Origin: Mycolicibacterium septicum DSM 44393
GTDB taxonomy: Bacteria; Actinomycetota; Actinomycetes; Mycobacteriales; Mycobacteriaceae
Direction of reading: 5' to 3'
Assembly (NCBI RefSeq): GCF_000455325.1
Contig: NZ_HG322951.1
Location: forward strand, 1,510,825 to 1,561,107
DNA: 50,283 nt
A program made the position numbers and the translations under genes. The notes beneath the pieces were generated by a model that worked only from the letters and a program-made list of their open reading frames with translations, was not told the DNA's origin and searched no databases. Shown here piece after piece: positions 1 to 9,523 of the stretch (position 1 is its first letter; the number at the start of each line of letters is the position of its first letter).

Positions 1-627
1 GGCGCCTACGGCGCGGCCGACTCCACGCTCGACTTCGAGATCGGGCGGCGCCAGGTGGTCAAGGCCGAGGCGTCCAGCCACCGCATCCAGGTGCTCGACG
101 CCTCCGGCGCGGTGATCATGGACTTCCCGTGCAGCTACGGCGAAGGCGACCTGGACCGCAACGTCACGCGCAGCGGCGTCCACGTGGTCACCGAGAAGTA
201 CGAGGACTTCTGGATGACCAACCCGGCCGCCGGATACTCCAACGTGCACGAACGCTTCGCGGTGCGGATCTCCAACAACGGCGAGTTCATCCACTGCAAC
301 CCGAATAGCATCGGTTCGCAGGGCAACACGAATGTCACCAACGGCTGCATCAACCTGAACCTGGAGAATTCGCAGCAGTACTTCAACAGCGCGATCTATG
401 GCGACCCGGTCGAGGTGACCGGCACCCGCATCGACCTGTCCTACGCCGACGGCGACCTCTGGGACTGGGCGGTGGACTGGAGCGAGTGGAAGTCCATGTC
501 GGCGCTGTCCACGGAGGATTCGCCGGCGAACCTGCCTGCCACGGCTCCGGCGACGCCGACGGACGCGCCGACGCTGTCCGGCACGCCGACGACCACCACG
601 CCGCCCAAGCCCACCCCCGGGGGCTAG
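1..627 (+). CDS. lprQ: L,D-transpeptidase, LprQ/LdtMt5 type (5' end outside window)
   Basis: C-terminal part of a YkuD-domain L,D-transpeptidase, which forms 3-3 cross-links in peptidoglycan outside the membrane. The reading frame is open from base 1, so the start, signal peptide and Ig-like domains lie upstream. The YkuD signature is visible as an HCNPNSIG stretch followed about 16 residues later by TNGCINLN, whose Cys is the expected acylated nucleophile. The last 30 or so residues are rich in Pro and Thr and end in KPTPGG; a Pro-rich C-terminal tail is characteristic of the M. tuberculosis LdtMt5 (LprQ, Rv0483) branch, and the next genes match the Rv0484c-Rv0486 order. The assignment to that branch is inferred from tail and synteny; the enzyme family is clear. 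Confidence 0.9.
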   Translation, partial: GAYGAADSTLDFEIGRRQVVKAEASSHRIQVLDASGAVIMDFPCSYGEGDLDRNVTRSGVHVVTEKYEDFWMTNPAAGYSNVHERFAVRISNNGEFIHCNPNSIGSQGNTNVTNGCINLNLENSQQYFNSAIYGDPVEVTGTRIDLSYADGDLWDWAVDWSEWKSMSALSTEDSPANLPATAPATPTDAPTLSGTPTTTTPPKPTPGG

Positions 628-632
628 GACTC

Positions 633-687
633 TGCGTTGAGAGCAACGCAATGGTCGTCGGCTGTATGGCGGAACGACCACTGCGTT
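633..687. terminator. Convergent-gene hairpin(s) between lprQ and the SDR gene
   Basis: Two mutually exclusive stems share one arm. TGCGTTG (633-639) can pair with CAACGCA (644-650). Alternatively AACGCA-A-TGGTCGT (645-658) pairs with ACGACCA-C-TGCGTT (674-687), 13 of 14 positions. It lies after the lprQ stop and before the end of the oppositely oriented SDR gene, so it could end transcription from both sides. There is no T tract, so termination is inferred from position only. Confidence 0.5.
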
Positions 688-697
688 GATCTGGCGG

Positions 698-1444
698 CTA
701 CTTCCGGTTGAAGCGGCCGTGCGGCGCCTGGTCGCGCGGCCGGATCACGATCTGGTCGAGGTTCACGTGTGAGGGCCGCGACGCGACGAACCCGATCACC
801 TCGGCGACATCTTCGGCCACCAGCGGGGTGATGCCCCGGTACACGTTGTCGGCGCGTTCCTGATCGCCGTCGAAGCGCATCAGCGAGAAATCGGTCTCCA
901 CCGCACCCGGTGCAATCTCGGTGAGCCGCACCGGTTTTCCGAGCAACTCACCGCGCAGCGTGCGGTGCAACGCACCCTGGCCGTGTTTGGCCGCTGTGTA
1001 TCCCGAGCCGCCGTCATAGGTCTCGAACGCCGCGATCGAGGTGACCGTGACGATCAGGCCGTCGCCGGAGGCGATGAGCTTGGGCAGCAGCGCCCGGGAG
1101 ACCCGTAGGGTGCCCAGCACGTTGGTTTCCCACATCCAGCGCCAATGGTCCAGGTCAGCGTCCAGGACGGGTTCCAGCCCACGGGCCCCGCCGGCGTTGT
1201 TCACCAGCACGTCCACCCGGTCCAGCTGGGCCGCCATGGCGTCGACCGCGGCCTGGTCAGTGACGTCCGCCACAATCGCGGTGCCGCCGATCCGCTCGGC
1301 CAGGGCCTTGATCCGATCCTTTCGGCGGGCCACGCAGACGACGTGAAAGCCTTGTGCAGCAAGAGATTCAGCGGTCGCGGCACCGATCCCGGCGCTGGCG
1401 CCGGTAACCACTGCCACCCTTTTTTCTGACTGTGATGTCGTCAC
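698..1444 (-). CDS. SDR family oxidoreductase (Rv0484c-like)
   Basis: A 248-residue classical short-chain dehydrogenase/reductase. The Rossmann motif TGASAGIG is at residues 14-21, NNAGG at 82-86, and a catalytic Ser136-Tyr149-Lys153 set is visible (YTAAK), so the enzyme should be an active NAD(P)(H)-dependent oxidoreductase of unknown substrate. The GTG at 1444 is chosen over an upstream in-frame ATG because the Rossmann motif then begins at the usual distance from the N-terminus and because TAATGT lies 7 nt before it, fitting a leaderless start. It is convergent with lprQ and divergent from the ROK regulator gene. Confidence 0.88.
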   Translation of the reverse strand: MTTSQSEKRVAVVTGASAGIGAATAESLAAQGFHVVCVARRKDRIKALAERIGGTAIVADVTDQAAVDAMAAQLDRVDVLVNNAGGARGLEPVLDADLDHWRWMWETNVLGTLRVSRALLPKLIASGDGLIVTVTSIAAFETYDGGSGYTAAKHGQGALHRTLRGELLGKPVRLTEIAPGAVETDFSLMRFDGDQERADNVYRGITPLVAEDVAEVIGFVASRPSHVNLDQIVIRPRDQAPHGRFNRK

Positions 1445-1451
1445 CTGACCA

Positions 1452-1457
1452 ACATTA
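1452..1457 (-). promoter_or_regulatory. Putative -10 of the SDR gene, leaderless
   Basis: On the reverse strand TAATGT ends 7 nt before the GTG at 1444. No purine-rich ribosome binding site intervenes, so transcription probably begins at the start codon. No convincing -35 was identified. Confidence 0.45.
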
Positions 1458-1635
1458 GATGGCGTGCTAAGTTCTTCGTGTGTCCGGAAAGCTCCAGTCC
1501 CGCTTCGTGCGGCGTGCGTGTTGTTGTTGCGCACCCCGCCGCGCCTGACTGAACCCGGACACCGTTTTCCCGTCCTGCTGAGTCGCCAGGTGTGGTTTCG
1601 CCCCCACCCGCCGACAACCAGTAAGGACCATTCAC

Positions 1636-2961
1636 GTGACCACCGCCATTGCCGCCCCCCGTCGGACCGCCGCTCGTAACTCCGCCGGAGCTTCCGCGCG
1701 CACTGCCCGGCCGCTGGCCGCTTCGCGTTACCCGCAGTCGCGGCTCCTGCACATCGTCGCCCCGTCGCTGAAGGTGCCCGACGCCGCCGCGGCCTCGGTG
1801 TTCAGCGCGATCCGCACCCGCGGCCCCATCGCCCGCGACGCCATCGCGCAGCTCACCCAGCTGAGCATCGCGACCGTCAACCGTCAGGTCACCGCGCTGC
1901 TCGAAGCCGGAATCCTGCGTGAGCGTGCCGATCTCGCGGTTTCGGGAGCCATCGGCCGGCCCCGTGTTCCCGTCGAGGTCAACCACGAGCCCTACCTCAC
2001 GCTCGGCATCCACATCGGTGCGCGTACCACCAGCATCGTGGCCACCGACCTGTTCGGCCGCACCCTGGACGTGGTCGAGACGCCGACCCCGACGGGATCG
2101 CAGTCCGCCGCGCTGGCCACGCTGGCCTCCAGCGCTCGTCGTTACCTGAGCCGCTGGCACCGCCGCCGCCCGCTGTGGGTCGGCATCGCCGCCGGTGGCG
2201 TCGTCGACAGTGCCACCGGATATCTCGACCACCCCCGGCTCGGTTGGGCCGACGCCCCGGTGGGCCCGGTGCTCGCCGAAGCCCTGGCGCTGCCGGTGTC
2301 GGTGGCCTCGCACGTGGACGCGATGGCCGGTGCCGAGCTGCTGCTGGGTGGACGGCGTTCCTCACCCGAAACCGTGGGCGCCCAGGCCCGCACCAGCCTC
2401 TACGTCTACGCCCGCGAGACCGTCGGCTACGCGCTGTCCATCGACGGCCGGGTGCACTCACCGGCCAGTGGGCCCGGCACCATCGCCGGTCTGCCCGCGC
2501 AGTCGGAATTGCTCGGCGGCTCAGGGCAATTGGAGTCCACCGTGAGCGACGAAGCGGTGCTCAACGCGGCCCGCAAGCTGCGGATCATCCCGGCCGAAGG
2601 CCCGTCCTCGACCCTGTCGGCGGTGCTGCGCGCGGCCCGGCAGGGCAACGAGAAGGCGGTCGAGCTGCTGGCTGACCGGGCCCGGGTGCTCGGCGAGGCC
2701 GTCGCGCTCCTGCGCGATCTGCTCAACCCCGACGATCTGGTGCTCGGCGGCCAGGCCTTCACCGAATACCCCGAGGGCATGTCCGTCGTGGAGGACGCCG
2801 TCACGCGGCGCTCGGTGCTGGGTCCCCGCGATATCCGGCTGACGGCCTTCGGAAACCGGGTGCAGGAGGCCAGTGCGGGCATCGTTTCGCTGGGCGGCCT
2901 GTACGCCGATCCGATCGGTGCGATGCGGCGCGCTCAAACCCGCCGATCCGCCGCGGTGTAG
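1636..2961 (+). CDS. ROK-family transcriptional regulator (Rv0485-like)
   Basis: A 441-residue ROK (repressor/ORF/kinase) protein. A basic, Ala-rich N-terminus precedes a winged helix-turn-helix at about residues 50-100 (ISQ-type segment [19 protein letters not shown]), then an ASKHA ROK domain with the [16 protein letters not shown] segment and [13 protein letters not shown] near the end. The position next to mshA and the length match M. tuberculosis Rv0485, a regulator reported to affect the PE13/PPE18 locus. The GTG start has AAGGACC about 8 nt upstream. No sugar-kinase role is implied: a DNA-binding domain is present. The effector is unknown. mshA begins 11 nt after its stop, so the two are probably cotranscribed. 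Confidence 0.88.
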   Translation: MTTAIAAPRRTAARNSAGASARTARPLAASRYPQSRLLHIVAPSLKVPDAAAASVFSAIRTRGPIARDAIAQLTQLSIATVNRQVTALLEAGILRERADLAVSGAIGRPRVPVEVNHEPYLTLGIHIGARTTSIVATDLFGRTLDVVETPTPTGSQSAALATLASSARRYLSRWHRRRPLWVGIAAGGVVDSATGYLDHPRLGWADAPVGPVLAEALALPVSVASHVDAMAGAELLLGGRRSSPETVGAQARTSLYVYARETVGYALSIDGRVHSPASGPGTIAGLPAQSELLGGSGQLESTVSDEAVLNAARKLRIIPAEGPSSTLSAVLRAARQGNEKAVELLADRARVLGEAVALLRDLLNPDDLVLGGQAFTEYPEGMSVVEDAVTRRSVLGPRDIRLTAFGNRVQEASAGIVSLGGLYADPIGAMRRAQTRRSAAV

Positions 2962-2971
2962 ACATGTCTGT

Positions 2972-4273
2972 GTGCGTCTAGCCACGGACCTCGAGATTCC
3001 CCGCCGCGTTGCGGTGTTATCCGTACATACCTCGCCGCTGGCGCAGCCGGGCACCGGTGACGCCGGCGGGATGAATGTCTACGTGCTGCAGACGGCATTA
3101 CAGCTGGCCAAACGCGGTGTCGAGGTGGAGGTCTTCACCAGGGCGACCTCGTCGTCGGACGCCCCTGTGGTGCCGGTGGCGCCGGGCGTGCTGGTGCGCA
3201 ACGTGGTGGCCGGGCCGTTCGAGGGCCTGGACAAGTACGACCTGCCCACCCAGCTGTGTGCGTTCACCGCGGGGGTGTTGCGCGCCGAGGCGACCCACGA
3301 GCCCGGCTATTACGACGTCGTTCACTCCCACTACTGGCTGTCGGGCCAGGTCGGCTGGCTGGCCCGGGACCGCTGGGCTGTGCCGCTGGTGCACACCGCG
3401 CACACCCTGGCCGCGGTGAAGAACGCCGCACTGGCCGCCGGTGATTCACCCGAGCCGCCGTTGCGTGCGGTGGGGGAGCAGCAGGTGGTCGACGAGGCCG
3501 ACCGCCTGATCGTCAACACCGAACATGAAGCACAGCAACTGGTTTCACTGCATCATGCCGATCCGGGACGGATCGATGTGGTGCACCCGGGGGTCGACCT
3601 GGATGCCTTCACCCCGGGAGACCGTGACGCCGCCCGGGCGATCCTCGGGATCGCGCCCGACGAGCAGGTGGTCGCGTTCGTGGGCCGGATCCAGCCGCTG
3701 AAGGCGCCCGACGTGTTGTTGCGCGCGGCCGCGAAGCTGCCCGGGGTCCGGGTGCTGGTCGCCGGCGGACCTTCCGGCAGCGGGCTGGCCGAGCCCGACA
3801 CCCTGATTCGCCTGGCCGACGAGCTGGGTATCACCGACCGCGTGACGTTCCTGCCCCCGCAGTCCCGTGAAGAGCTGGTCAACGTGTACCGCGCCGCCGA
3901 TCTGGTCGCGGTGCCCAGTTACTCCGAATCCTTCGGCCTGGTCGCCATTGAGGCCCAGGCCTGTGGCACCCCGGTGGTGGCGGCCGCCGTCGGCGGTCTG
4001 CCGGTAGCGGTGGCCGACGGTGTCAGCGGAGCCCTCGTCGACGGCCACGACGTCGACGACTGGGCCGCCGCGATCGACGGCGTGCTGCAGCGCGATCCGG
4101 GCCCGCTGAGCGTGGCCGCCGCGGCCCACGCCGCGCAGTTCTCCTGGGGCCACACCGTCGATGCCCTGCTGAACAGCTACGCCCATGCGATGAGCGACTA
4201 CCGGTCCCGGCACCGCAGGCCGGGCCGTCGTCCCGGGCGGCGGTTCGCGCTGCGTCGGGGGGTGCGGGCGTAA
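2972..4273 (+). CDS. mshA: MshA, D-inositol-3-phosphate glycosyltransferase
   Basis: First committed enzyme of mycothiol synthesis: it transfers GlcNAc from UDP-GlcNAc to 1L-myo-inositol-1-phosphate. The 433-residue protein has the GT-B fold of family GT4. The N-terminal loop [18 protein letters not shown] binds the acceptor and phosphate, and the C-terminal domain holds FVGRIQPLK and [18 protein letters not shown] with the usual E-x7-E pair. The GTG at 2972 gives an N-terminus [19 protein letters not shown] like fast-growing mycobacterial orthologues; the open frame extends upstream but that region overlaps the ROK gene. The C-terminal 20 residues are very Arg-rich. The next gene follows after 2 nt. 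Confidence 0.96.
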   Translation: MRLATDLEIPRRVAVLSVHTSPLAQPGTGDAGGMNVYVLQTALQLAKRGVEVEVFTRATSSSDAPVVPVAPGVLVRNVVAGPFEGLDKYDLPTQLCAFTAGVLRAEATHEPGYYDVVHSHYWLSGQVGWLARDRWAVPLVHTAHTLAAVKNAALAAGDSPEPPLRAVGEQQVVDEADRLIVNTEHEAQQLVSLHHADPGRIDVVHPGVDLDAFTPGDRDAARAILGIAPDEQVVAFVGRIQPLKAPDVLLRAAAKLPGVRVLVAGGPSGSGLAEPDTLIRLADELGITDRVTFLPPQSREELVNVYRAADLVAVPSYSESFGLVAIEAQACGTPVVAAAVGGLPVAVADGVSGALVDGHDVDDWAAAIDGVLQRDPGPLSVAAAAHAAQFSWGHTVDALLNSYAHAMSDYRSRHRRPGRRPGRRFALRRGVRA

Positions 4274-4275
4274 CC

Positions 4276-4776
4276 ATGGGCACCAGCGTCGAACAGATCA
4301 TCACCGGGGCCCTCGACGAGCACGAGCTGGTCTACCACCGGCACGAGGGCGCACACGGCGGCCTGCCCGGCATCATCGTCGAGCTGCCCGGGGAACGGAA
4401 GCTCAAGACCAACACCATCCTGAGCATCGGCGAGCACTCGGTACGGGTCGAGGCGTTCGTGTGCCGCAAGCCCGACGAGAACTTCGAAGGCGTCTACCGG
4501 TTCCTGCTCAAGCGCAACCGCAGGCTCTACGGGGTCGCCTACACCCTCGACAACGTCGGCGACATCTATCTCGTCGGCCGGATGGCCCTGCACTCGGTCA
4601 CCGCCGAGGAGATCGACCGGGTACTCGGCCAGGTGCTCGAGGCCGTCGACTCCGACTTCAACACCTTGCTGGAGCTGGGCTTCCGCACGTCCATCCAGAA
4701 GGAGTGGGAGTGGCGGGTGTCACGCGGTGAGTCGCTGAAGAACCTCGAAGCGTTTGAGCACCTCATCGACGACTGA
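4276..4776 (+). CDS. YbjN-domain protein (Rv0487-like)
   Basis: A 166-residue soluble protein with no signal peptide. It has the compact alpha/beta character of the YbjN/type III chaperone-like family, including [31 protein letters not shown] and a C-terminal [13 protein letters not shown] segment. Function is unknown; related proteins are thought of as chaperone-like or stress-associated. It starts 2 nt after the mshA stop and is followed 23 nt later by phosphoglycerate mutase, so it is probably read on the same transcript as mshA. Family assignment rests on sequence appearance and on the conserved mshA neighbourhood. Confidence 0.8.
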   Translation: MGTSVEQIITGALDEHELVYHRHEGAHGGLPGIIVELPGERKLKTNTILSIGEHSVRVEAFVCRKPDENFEGVYRFLLKRNRRLYGVAYTLDNVGDIYLVGRMALHSVTAEEIDRVLGQVLEAVDSDFNTLLELGFRTSIQKEWEWRVSRGESLKNLEAFEHLIDD

Positions 4777-4799
4777 GCAGTCGTGAGAAGATCGCTGTC

Positions 4800-5543
4800 A
4801 TGCCGACGCTGATCCTGCTCCGCCACGGTGAGAGCGACTGGAACCAGAAGAATCTGTTCACCGGATGGGTCGACGTCGACCTCACCGAGAAGGGCCGTAC
4901 CGAGGCCATCCGCGGTGGCAAGCTGCTCGTCGAGAATGACGTGCTGCCCGACGTGGTCTACACGTCGCTGCTGCGCCGCGCGATCACGACCGCGAACCTC
5001 GCCCTGGATGCCGCCGACCGGCACTGGATCCCGGTCCACCGCGACTGGCGCCTCAACGAGCGGCACTACGGCGCCCTGCAGGGCCTGGACAAGGCCGCCA
5101 CCAAGGAGAAGTACGGCGAAGAGCAGTTCATGGCGTGGCGGCGCAGCTACGACACGCCGCCGCCGCCGATCGAGAAGGGCAGCGAGTTCAGCCAGGACGC
5201 CGACCCGCGCTACGCGGACATCGGTGGCGGCCCGCTGACCGAATGCCTCAAGGACGTGGTGACACGGTTCGTGCCGTACTACGAGGACACGATCGTGCCC
5301 GACCTGAAAGCCGGCAAGACCGTGCTGATCGCCGCCCACGGAAATTCGCTGCGTGCGCTGGTCAAGTACCTCGACGGAATGTCCGACGAGGACGTCGTCG
5401 GCCTGAACATCCCGACCGGCATCCCGCTGCGCTACGAGCTCGACGACAACCTCAAGCCGCTGGTCGCGGGCGGTGAGTACCTGGACCCCGAGGCCGCCGC
5501 CGCCGGGGCCGCCGCGGTCGCCGCGCAGGGCGCCAAGAAATAG
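4800..5543 (+). CDS. gpmA: 2,3-bisphosphoglycerate-dependent phosphoglycerate mutase
   Basis: A 247-residue glycolytic enzyme interconverting 3- and 2-phosphoglycerate. The catalytic RHGES motif with the phospho-acceptor His is at residues 8-12, followed by [19 protein letters not shown], the [13 protein letters not shown] segment, and the second catalytic His in [17 protein letters not shown], all typical of cofactor-dependent GpmA. The last 20 residues are Ala-rich, as in mycobacterial Gpm1. The gene lies directly upstream of senX3, as in M. tuberculosis. Confidence 0.96.
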   Translation: MPTLILLRHGESDWNQKNLFTGWVDVDLTEKGRTEAIRGGKLLVENDVLPDVVYTSLLRRAITTANLALDAADRHWIPVHRDWRLNERHYGALQGLDKAATKEKYGEEQFMAWRRSYDTPPPPIEKGSEFSQDADPRYADIGGGPLTECLKDVVTRFVPYYEDTIVPDLKAGKTVLIAAHGNSLRALVKYLDGMSDEDVVGLNIPTGIPLRYELDDNLKPLVAGGEYLDPEAAAAGAAAVAAQGAKK

Positions 5544-5578
5544 TTCGCTGGACACGCAGGCCTGCGGGCAAACAGCAG

Positions 5579-5680
5579 GTTACCGGGGGTTAACGACAGC
5601 CGAACTCCTGTGTTTGTCGGTGTGACTTGTCCCGTTTTGGCCGCACGCTGCTGGGATGACGTTCACCGGATGCGTACGAT
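5579..5680 (+). promoter_or_regulatory. senX3-regX3 promoter with GTTACC/GTTAAC/GTTCACC boxes
   Basis: TACGAT (5675-5680) ends 6 nt before the senX3 GTG, consistent with a leaderless transcript. GTTCACC (5661-5667) lies where a -35 would be, and a pair GTTACC (5579-5584) and GTTAAC (5589-5594) is spaced 10 nt apart farther up. RegX3 is an OmpR-type regulator and its Streptomyces counterpart PhoP recognises GTTCACC-like repeats, so autoregulation through these boxes is a reasonable inference, not a demonstrated site. Confidence 0.5.
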
Positions 5681-5686
5681 TTTCGC

Positions 5687-6874
5687 GTGAGCTTGGTGTC
5701 GGCGTTACTGCTGACGACGGTCGTGTCGTTGCTCGCGCTGATCGTCGGTGCGGGTGTGGCATCGGTAGTCGCACCCCGCATCGTGGCCAAGCGGCGGCGT
5801 CGCGAGGCTGATCAGGCCGGCCTGACGGTCTCGCAGATGCTGCAGCACATCGTGTCCGCATCGCCCAACGGCATCGTCGTCGTCGACACGTTCAACGACG
5901 TGGTCTACGCCAACGACCGGGCCTCCGAACTCGGCGTGGTGCGTGACCGGCTCCTCGACGACCGGGCCTGGCGGGCAGCTGAGCAGGTGTTCGCCACCGG
6001 CCAGGCCATCGATGTCGACCTGTCGCCGCGCAAGCTCCCGCACCCCGGACGGTCGGGTATCTCGGTGCGCGGCTGGGTGCGGCTGCTGTCCGCCGAAGAC
6101 CGCCGTTTCGCCGTCGTCTATGCCGACGACCAGTCCGAGCACGCCAGGATGGAAGCGACCCGGCGTGATTTCGTCGCCAATGTCAGCCATGAGCTCAAGA
6201 CCCCGGTCGGTGCCATGCGGGTGCTGGCCGAAGCGCTGCAGGCCTCTGCCGATGATCCCGACATGGTGCGCCGCTTCTCGGACAAGATGGTGGCCGAATC
6301 GCTACGGCTGGCCGACATGGTCGGCGAGCTGATCGAGCTGTCCAGGCTGCAGGGTGCCGAGCGGCTGCCCGACCTGGGCGCCGTCGACGTCGACACCGTG
6401 GTGTCCGAAGCGCTGTCGCGGCACAAGGTGGCCGCCGACAAGGCCGACATCGCGATCACCACCGACGCGCCGACCGGGTACCGGGTGCTGGGGGACCAGA
6501 CCCTGCTCGTGACGGCGATCGCCAATCTGGTGTCCAATGCAATTGCCTACTCGCCCAACGGATCCGGCATATCAATCAGCCGGCGCCGGCGGGGCGGCAG
6601 TGTCGAGATCGCGGTCACCGACCGCGGTATCGGAATCGCCAAGGCCGATCAGGAACGGGTCTTCGAGCGGTTCTTCCGGGTCGACAAGGCCCGTTCCCGC
6701 GCCACCGGGGGCACCGGACTGGGCCTGGCGATCGTCAAACATGTGGCCGCCAACCACAACGGAACCATCCGGCTGTGGAGTCAGCCGGGCACCGGGTCGA
6801 CATTCACGTTGTCGATCCCGGCCTATCCCGAAACCGATGAGTCGACAGGTGACTCAGACGACCGAGAGGATTAG
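5687..6874 (+). CDS. senX3: SenX3 sensor histidine kinase
   Basis: A 395-residue membrane histidine kinase of the phosphate-responsive SenX3-RegX3 system. One N-terminal hydrophobic segment (about residues 4-29) is followed by a basic stop-transfer stretch, a PAS domain (about 48-150), and the HisKA box [20 protein letters not shown] with the phosphorylated His at 168. The HATPase domain has [35 protein letters not shown] and [13 protein letters not shown]. All catalytic boxes are intact. The GTG start is 6 nt after a TACGAT -10 element. regX3 begins 8 nt downstream; the MIRU repeats found between these genes in the M. tuberculosis complex are absent. Confidence 0.96.
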   Translation: MSLVSALLLTTVVSLLALIVGAGVASVVAPRIVAKRRRREADQAGLTVSQMLQHIVSASPNGIVVVDTFNDVVYANDRASELGVVRDRLLDDRAWRAAEQVFATGQAIDVDLSPRKLPHPGRSGISVRGWVRLLSAEDRRFAVVYADDQSEHARMEATRRDFVANVSHELKTPVGAMRVLAEALQASADDPDMVRRFSDKMVAESLRLADMVGELIELSRLQGAERLPDLGAVDVDTVVSEALSRHKVAADKADIAITTDAPTGYRVLGDQTLLVTAIANLVSNAIAYSPNGSGISISRRRRGGSVEIAVTDRGIGIAKADQERVFERFFRVDKARSRATGGTGLGLAIVKHVAANHNGTIRLWSQPGTGSTFTLSIPAYPETDESTGDSDDRED

Positions 6875-6882
6875 CGAGACCG

Positions 6883-7569
6883 ATGACCAGCGTGTTGATC
6901 GTTGAGGACGAGGAGTCGCTGGCCGATCCCCTGGCATTCCTGCTTCGCAAGGAAGGCTTCGAGGCCACCGTGGTGGCCGATGGTCCCTCCGCACTGGCCG
7001 AGTTCGAGCGCTCCGGCGCCGATATCGTCCTGCTGGACCTGATGCTGCCGGGGATGAGCGGTACCGATGTCTGTAAGCAACTGCGTGCCCGCTCCAGCGT
7101 GCCGGTGATCATGGTCACCGCACGCGACAGCGAGATCGACAAGGTTGTCGGCCTTGAGTTGGGCGCCGATGACTATGTCACCAAACCGTATTCGGCCCGC
7201 GAGCTGATCGCGCGGATCCGGGCGGTGCTGCGCCGCGGCGCGGACACCGACGACAGCGCGATCGGCGACGGCGTGCTCGAGGCGGGCCCGGTGCGGATGG
7301 ACGTCGAGCGGCACGTCGTGAGCGTCAACGGGGAGCAGATCACGTTGCCGCTCAAGGAGTTCGACCTCCTGGAGTACCTGATGCGCAACAGCGGTCGGGT
7401 ACTCACCCGGGGCCAGCTCATCGACCGGGTGTGGGGCGCCGACTACGTGGGCGACACCAAAACCCTTGACGTGCATGTCAAGCGGCTGCGCTCCAAGATC
7501 GAGGCTGACCCGGCCAACCCGGTGCACCTGGTCACCGTGCGCGGCCTCGGTTACAAGCTGGAGGGCTGA
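6883..7569 (+). CDS. regX3: RegX3 response regulator
   Basis: A 228-residue OmpR/PhoB-type regulator partnered with SenX3 in control of phosphate acquisition genes. The receiver domain shows E8-D9-E10, phospho-acceptor Asp52 ([12 protein letters not shown]), Thr79 and Lys101 ([14 protein letters not shown]). The C-terminal winged helix carries [19 protein letters not shown] and the recognition segment [12 protein letters not shown]. Its 3' end overlaps the convergent Cys-rich gene by 19 nt, leaving no room for an independent terminator between them. Confidence 0.97.
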   Translation: MTSVLIVEDEESLADPLAFLLRKEGFEATVVADGPSALAEFERSGADIVLLDLMLPGMSGTDVCKQLRARSSVPVIMVTARDSEIDKVVGLELGADDYVTKPYSARELIARIRAVLRRGADTDDSAIGDGVLEAGPVRMDVERHVVSVNGEQITLPLKEFDLLEYLMRNSGRVLTRGQLIDRVWGADYVGDTKTLDVHVKRLRSKIEADPANPVHLVTVRGLGYKLEG

Positions 7570-8372
7570 ACCCCGTTGGAGGCCGGGGTCGCTCGATGCT
7601 CGGCGACGCGGGTCGCCGGATGCACGGCGACCAGCCCGAGGCCGCTGCGCCGACGGCACATCGCGGCCAGCTCGGCGTAGGCCTTCTCGCCGAGCACCTC
7701 GGTGAGTTCGGGGGCGTAGGACTCGAACACCGGGCGGGCGCCGACATGGGCGTTGGGATCGCCGGTGCAGTACCAGTGCAGGTCCGCACCACCCTCGCCC
7801 CAGCCGCGCCGGTCGTATTCGGTGATGACGGTCCGCAGGACCTGGGTGTCGTCGGGCCGGGTGATCCATTCCTGGCTCCGCCGGATCGGCAGCTGCCAGC
7901 ACACGTCGGGCTTCATGGTCAGCGGCTCGACACCGAGTTTGAGGGCCTTGCTGTGCAGCGCGCACCCGATTCCGCCGGAGAAACCCGGCCGATTCAGAAA
8001 GATGCACGCCCCTTTGTATTTACGGGTGCGGAGGTTGGGCTTGCCGTCGTACTCGTCGTCTTCCAGGTAGCCCTTGCGGCCGAGGCCCTTGTCCCGGAAC
8101 TGCCAGTCCTCGTCGGTCAGCTGTTTGACCGCGTCGTCGAGCCGGGCCCGGTCGTCGTCATCAGAAAGGAACGCGCCATGCGAGCAGCAGCCGTCGTCCG
8201 GGCGGCCCTCGACGGTGCCCTTGCAGGCCGGTGTGCCGAACACACACGTCCAGCGGGACAACAACCACGTCATATCGGCCGCGATCAGATGTGTCGCGTC
8301 CTCCGGGTCATAGAACTCCACCCATTCGCGGGCAAAGTCCAGTTCGACTTCGCCGGGATGCACCTCTGTCAC
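7551..8372 (-). CDS. Conserved Cys-rich protein (Rv0495c-like), function unknown
   Basis: A 273-residue protein with many cysteines in conserved-looking spacing: [49 protein letters not shown] and [12 protein letters not shown]. This pattern suggests a bound metal or iron-sulfur cluster, resembling YkgJ/DUF3109-type cluster proteins, but I cannot confirm the family. No signal peptide or membrane segment is seen. The GTG at 8372 is preferred because the region upstream in the same frame is unlike the rest. Its position opposite regX3 is conserved in mycobacteria. Confidence 0.8.
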   Translation of the reverse strand: MTEVHPGEVELDFAREWVEFYDPEDATHLIAADMTWLLSRWTCVFGTPACKGTVEGRPDDGCCSHGAFLSDDDDRARLDDAVKQLTDEDWQFRDKGLGRKGYLEDDEYDGKPNLRTRKYKGACIFLNRPGFSGGIGCALHSKALKLGVEPLTMKPDVCWQLPIRRSQEWITRPDDTQVLRTVITEYDRRGWGEGGADLHWYCTGDPNAHVGARPVFESYAPELTEVLGEKAYAELAAMCRRRSGLGLVAVHPATRVAEHRATPASNGVQPSSL

Positions 8373-8509
8373 GGCGCAAACGGTACTCCCATATGCCTGA
8401 ACGCATTTCCCAACCGGGCTGTGACGCGCGGTGGGATACCGCACAACCCGGGCGCGCGCATCGCGCGGGTTCCGGGAGGTCCGGCCACGAAGCGCCTCTC
8501 GACTGCGGT

Positions 8510-8515
8510 TAGGTT
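8510..8515 (+). promoter_or_regulatory. Putative -10 of ppx, leaderless
   Basis: TAGGTT ends 6 nt before the ppx GTG at 8522, and there is no ribosome binding site between them. No clear -35 was found. Confidence 0.4.
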
Positions 8516-8521
8516 GGTGCA

Positions 8522-9493
8522 GTGCGGTTAGGCGTGCTCGATGTCGGTAGTAACACGGTTCATCTCCTCGTGGTGGATGCGCGCCGTGGCGGACACCCGA
8601 CCCCGATGAGCTCCACCAAGGCGGCCCTGCGGCTCGCGGAGGCTATCGACAACTCGGGCAAGCTGACCCGAAAGGGTGCCGACAGCCTGGTGGCCACCGT
8701 CGACGAGTTCGCCAAGATCGCCACCAGCTCGGGATGTGCCGAATTGATGGCGTTTGCCACCTCGGCGGTGCGCGATGCCACCAACTCCGAGGAAGTGCTG
8801 GCCAGGGTGCGGGCCGAGACCGGGGTGTCCCTCGGTGTGCTCAGCGGCGTCGACGAATCCCGGCTGACCTTCCTGGCGGTGCGCCGCTGGTACGGCTGGA
8901 GTGCGGGCCGCATCATCAACATCGACATCGGCGGCGGCTCGCTGGAACTGTCCAGCGGGGTCGACGAGGAGCCCGAGGTGGCGCTCTCGCTGCCACTGGG
9001 TGCCGGCCGGCTGACCAGGGAATGGCTGGCCGAAGACCCACCTGGGCGGCGCCGGGTCGCGATGCTGCGGGACTGGCTTGCCACCGAGCTCGCCGATGCC
9101 GGTGCGACCATGCGCCGATCCGGGAACCCGGACCTGGCGGTGGCGACGTCGAAGACCTTCCGGTCCCTGGCCCGACTCACCGGGGCGGCCCCCTCAGGGG
9201 CAGGCCCACGGGTCAAGCGGACCCTCACCGCTGCCGGATTAAGACAGCTCATAGCTTTCATCTCTAGGATGACAGCGGCTGACCGTGCCGAACTGGAAGG
9301 GGTGAGTGCCGAGCGGGCACCACAGATCGTGGCCGGTGCTTTGGTAGCTGAAGCTAGTATGCGAGCACTGGAGATCGATTCCGTCGACATTTGCCCCTGG
9401 GCGTTGCGGGAGGGGTTGATTCTGCGGAAGCTCGACAGCGAGGCCGACGGCACAGCCTTGGTAGAGACGTCGGCGCGGGATGCCGGACGTTAA
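8522..9493 (+). CDS. ppx: Exopolyphosphatase / Ppx-GppA family
   Basis: A 323-residue protein of the ASKHA Ppx/GppA family, which hydrolyses terminal phosphate from polyphosphate (or acts on pppGpp). The phosphate-1 loop [18 protein letters not shown] is at the very N-terminus, and the phosphate-2 loop [16 protein letters not shown] lies near residue 140. It is the short two-domain form lacking the C-terminal HD-like extension of E. coli Ppx, like mycobacterial Ppx1 (Rv0496). Being beside senX3-regX3, it fits phosphate homeostasis. Confidence 0.92.
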   Translation: MRLGVLDVGSNTVHLLVVDARRGGHPTPMSSTKAALRLAEAIDNSGKLTRKGADSLVATVDEFAKIATSSGCAELMAFATSAVRDATNSEEVLARVRAETGVSLGVLSGVDESRLTFLAVRRWYGWSAGRIINIDIGGGSLELSSGVDEEPEVALSLPLGAGRLTREWLAEDPPGRRRVAMLRDWLATELADAGATMRRSGNPDLAVATSKTFRSLARLTGAAPSGAGPRVKRTLTAAGLRQLIAFISRMTAADRAELEGVSAERAPQIVAGALVAEASMRALEIDSVDICPWALREGLILRKLDSEADGTALVETSARDAGR

Positions 9494-9523
9494 GGAAAAG
9501 CTAGCCCCAAAGGCAACATAGGT

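Noticed and set aside
4800..5543. Second glycolytic mutase at 34808
   Set aside because: Only the gene at 4800 has the GpmA-specific segments; the one at 34808 shares just the RHG core and was called a histidine phosphatase.
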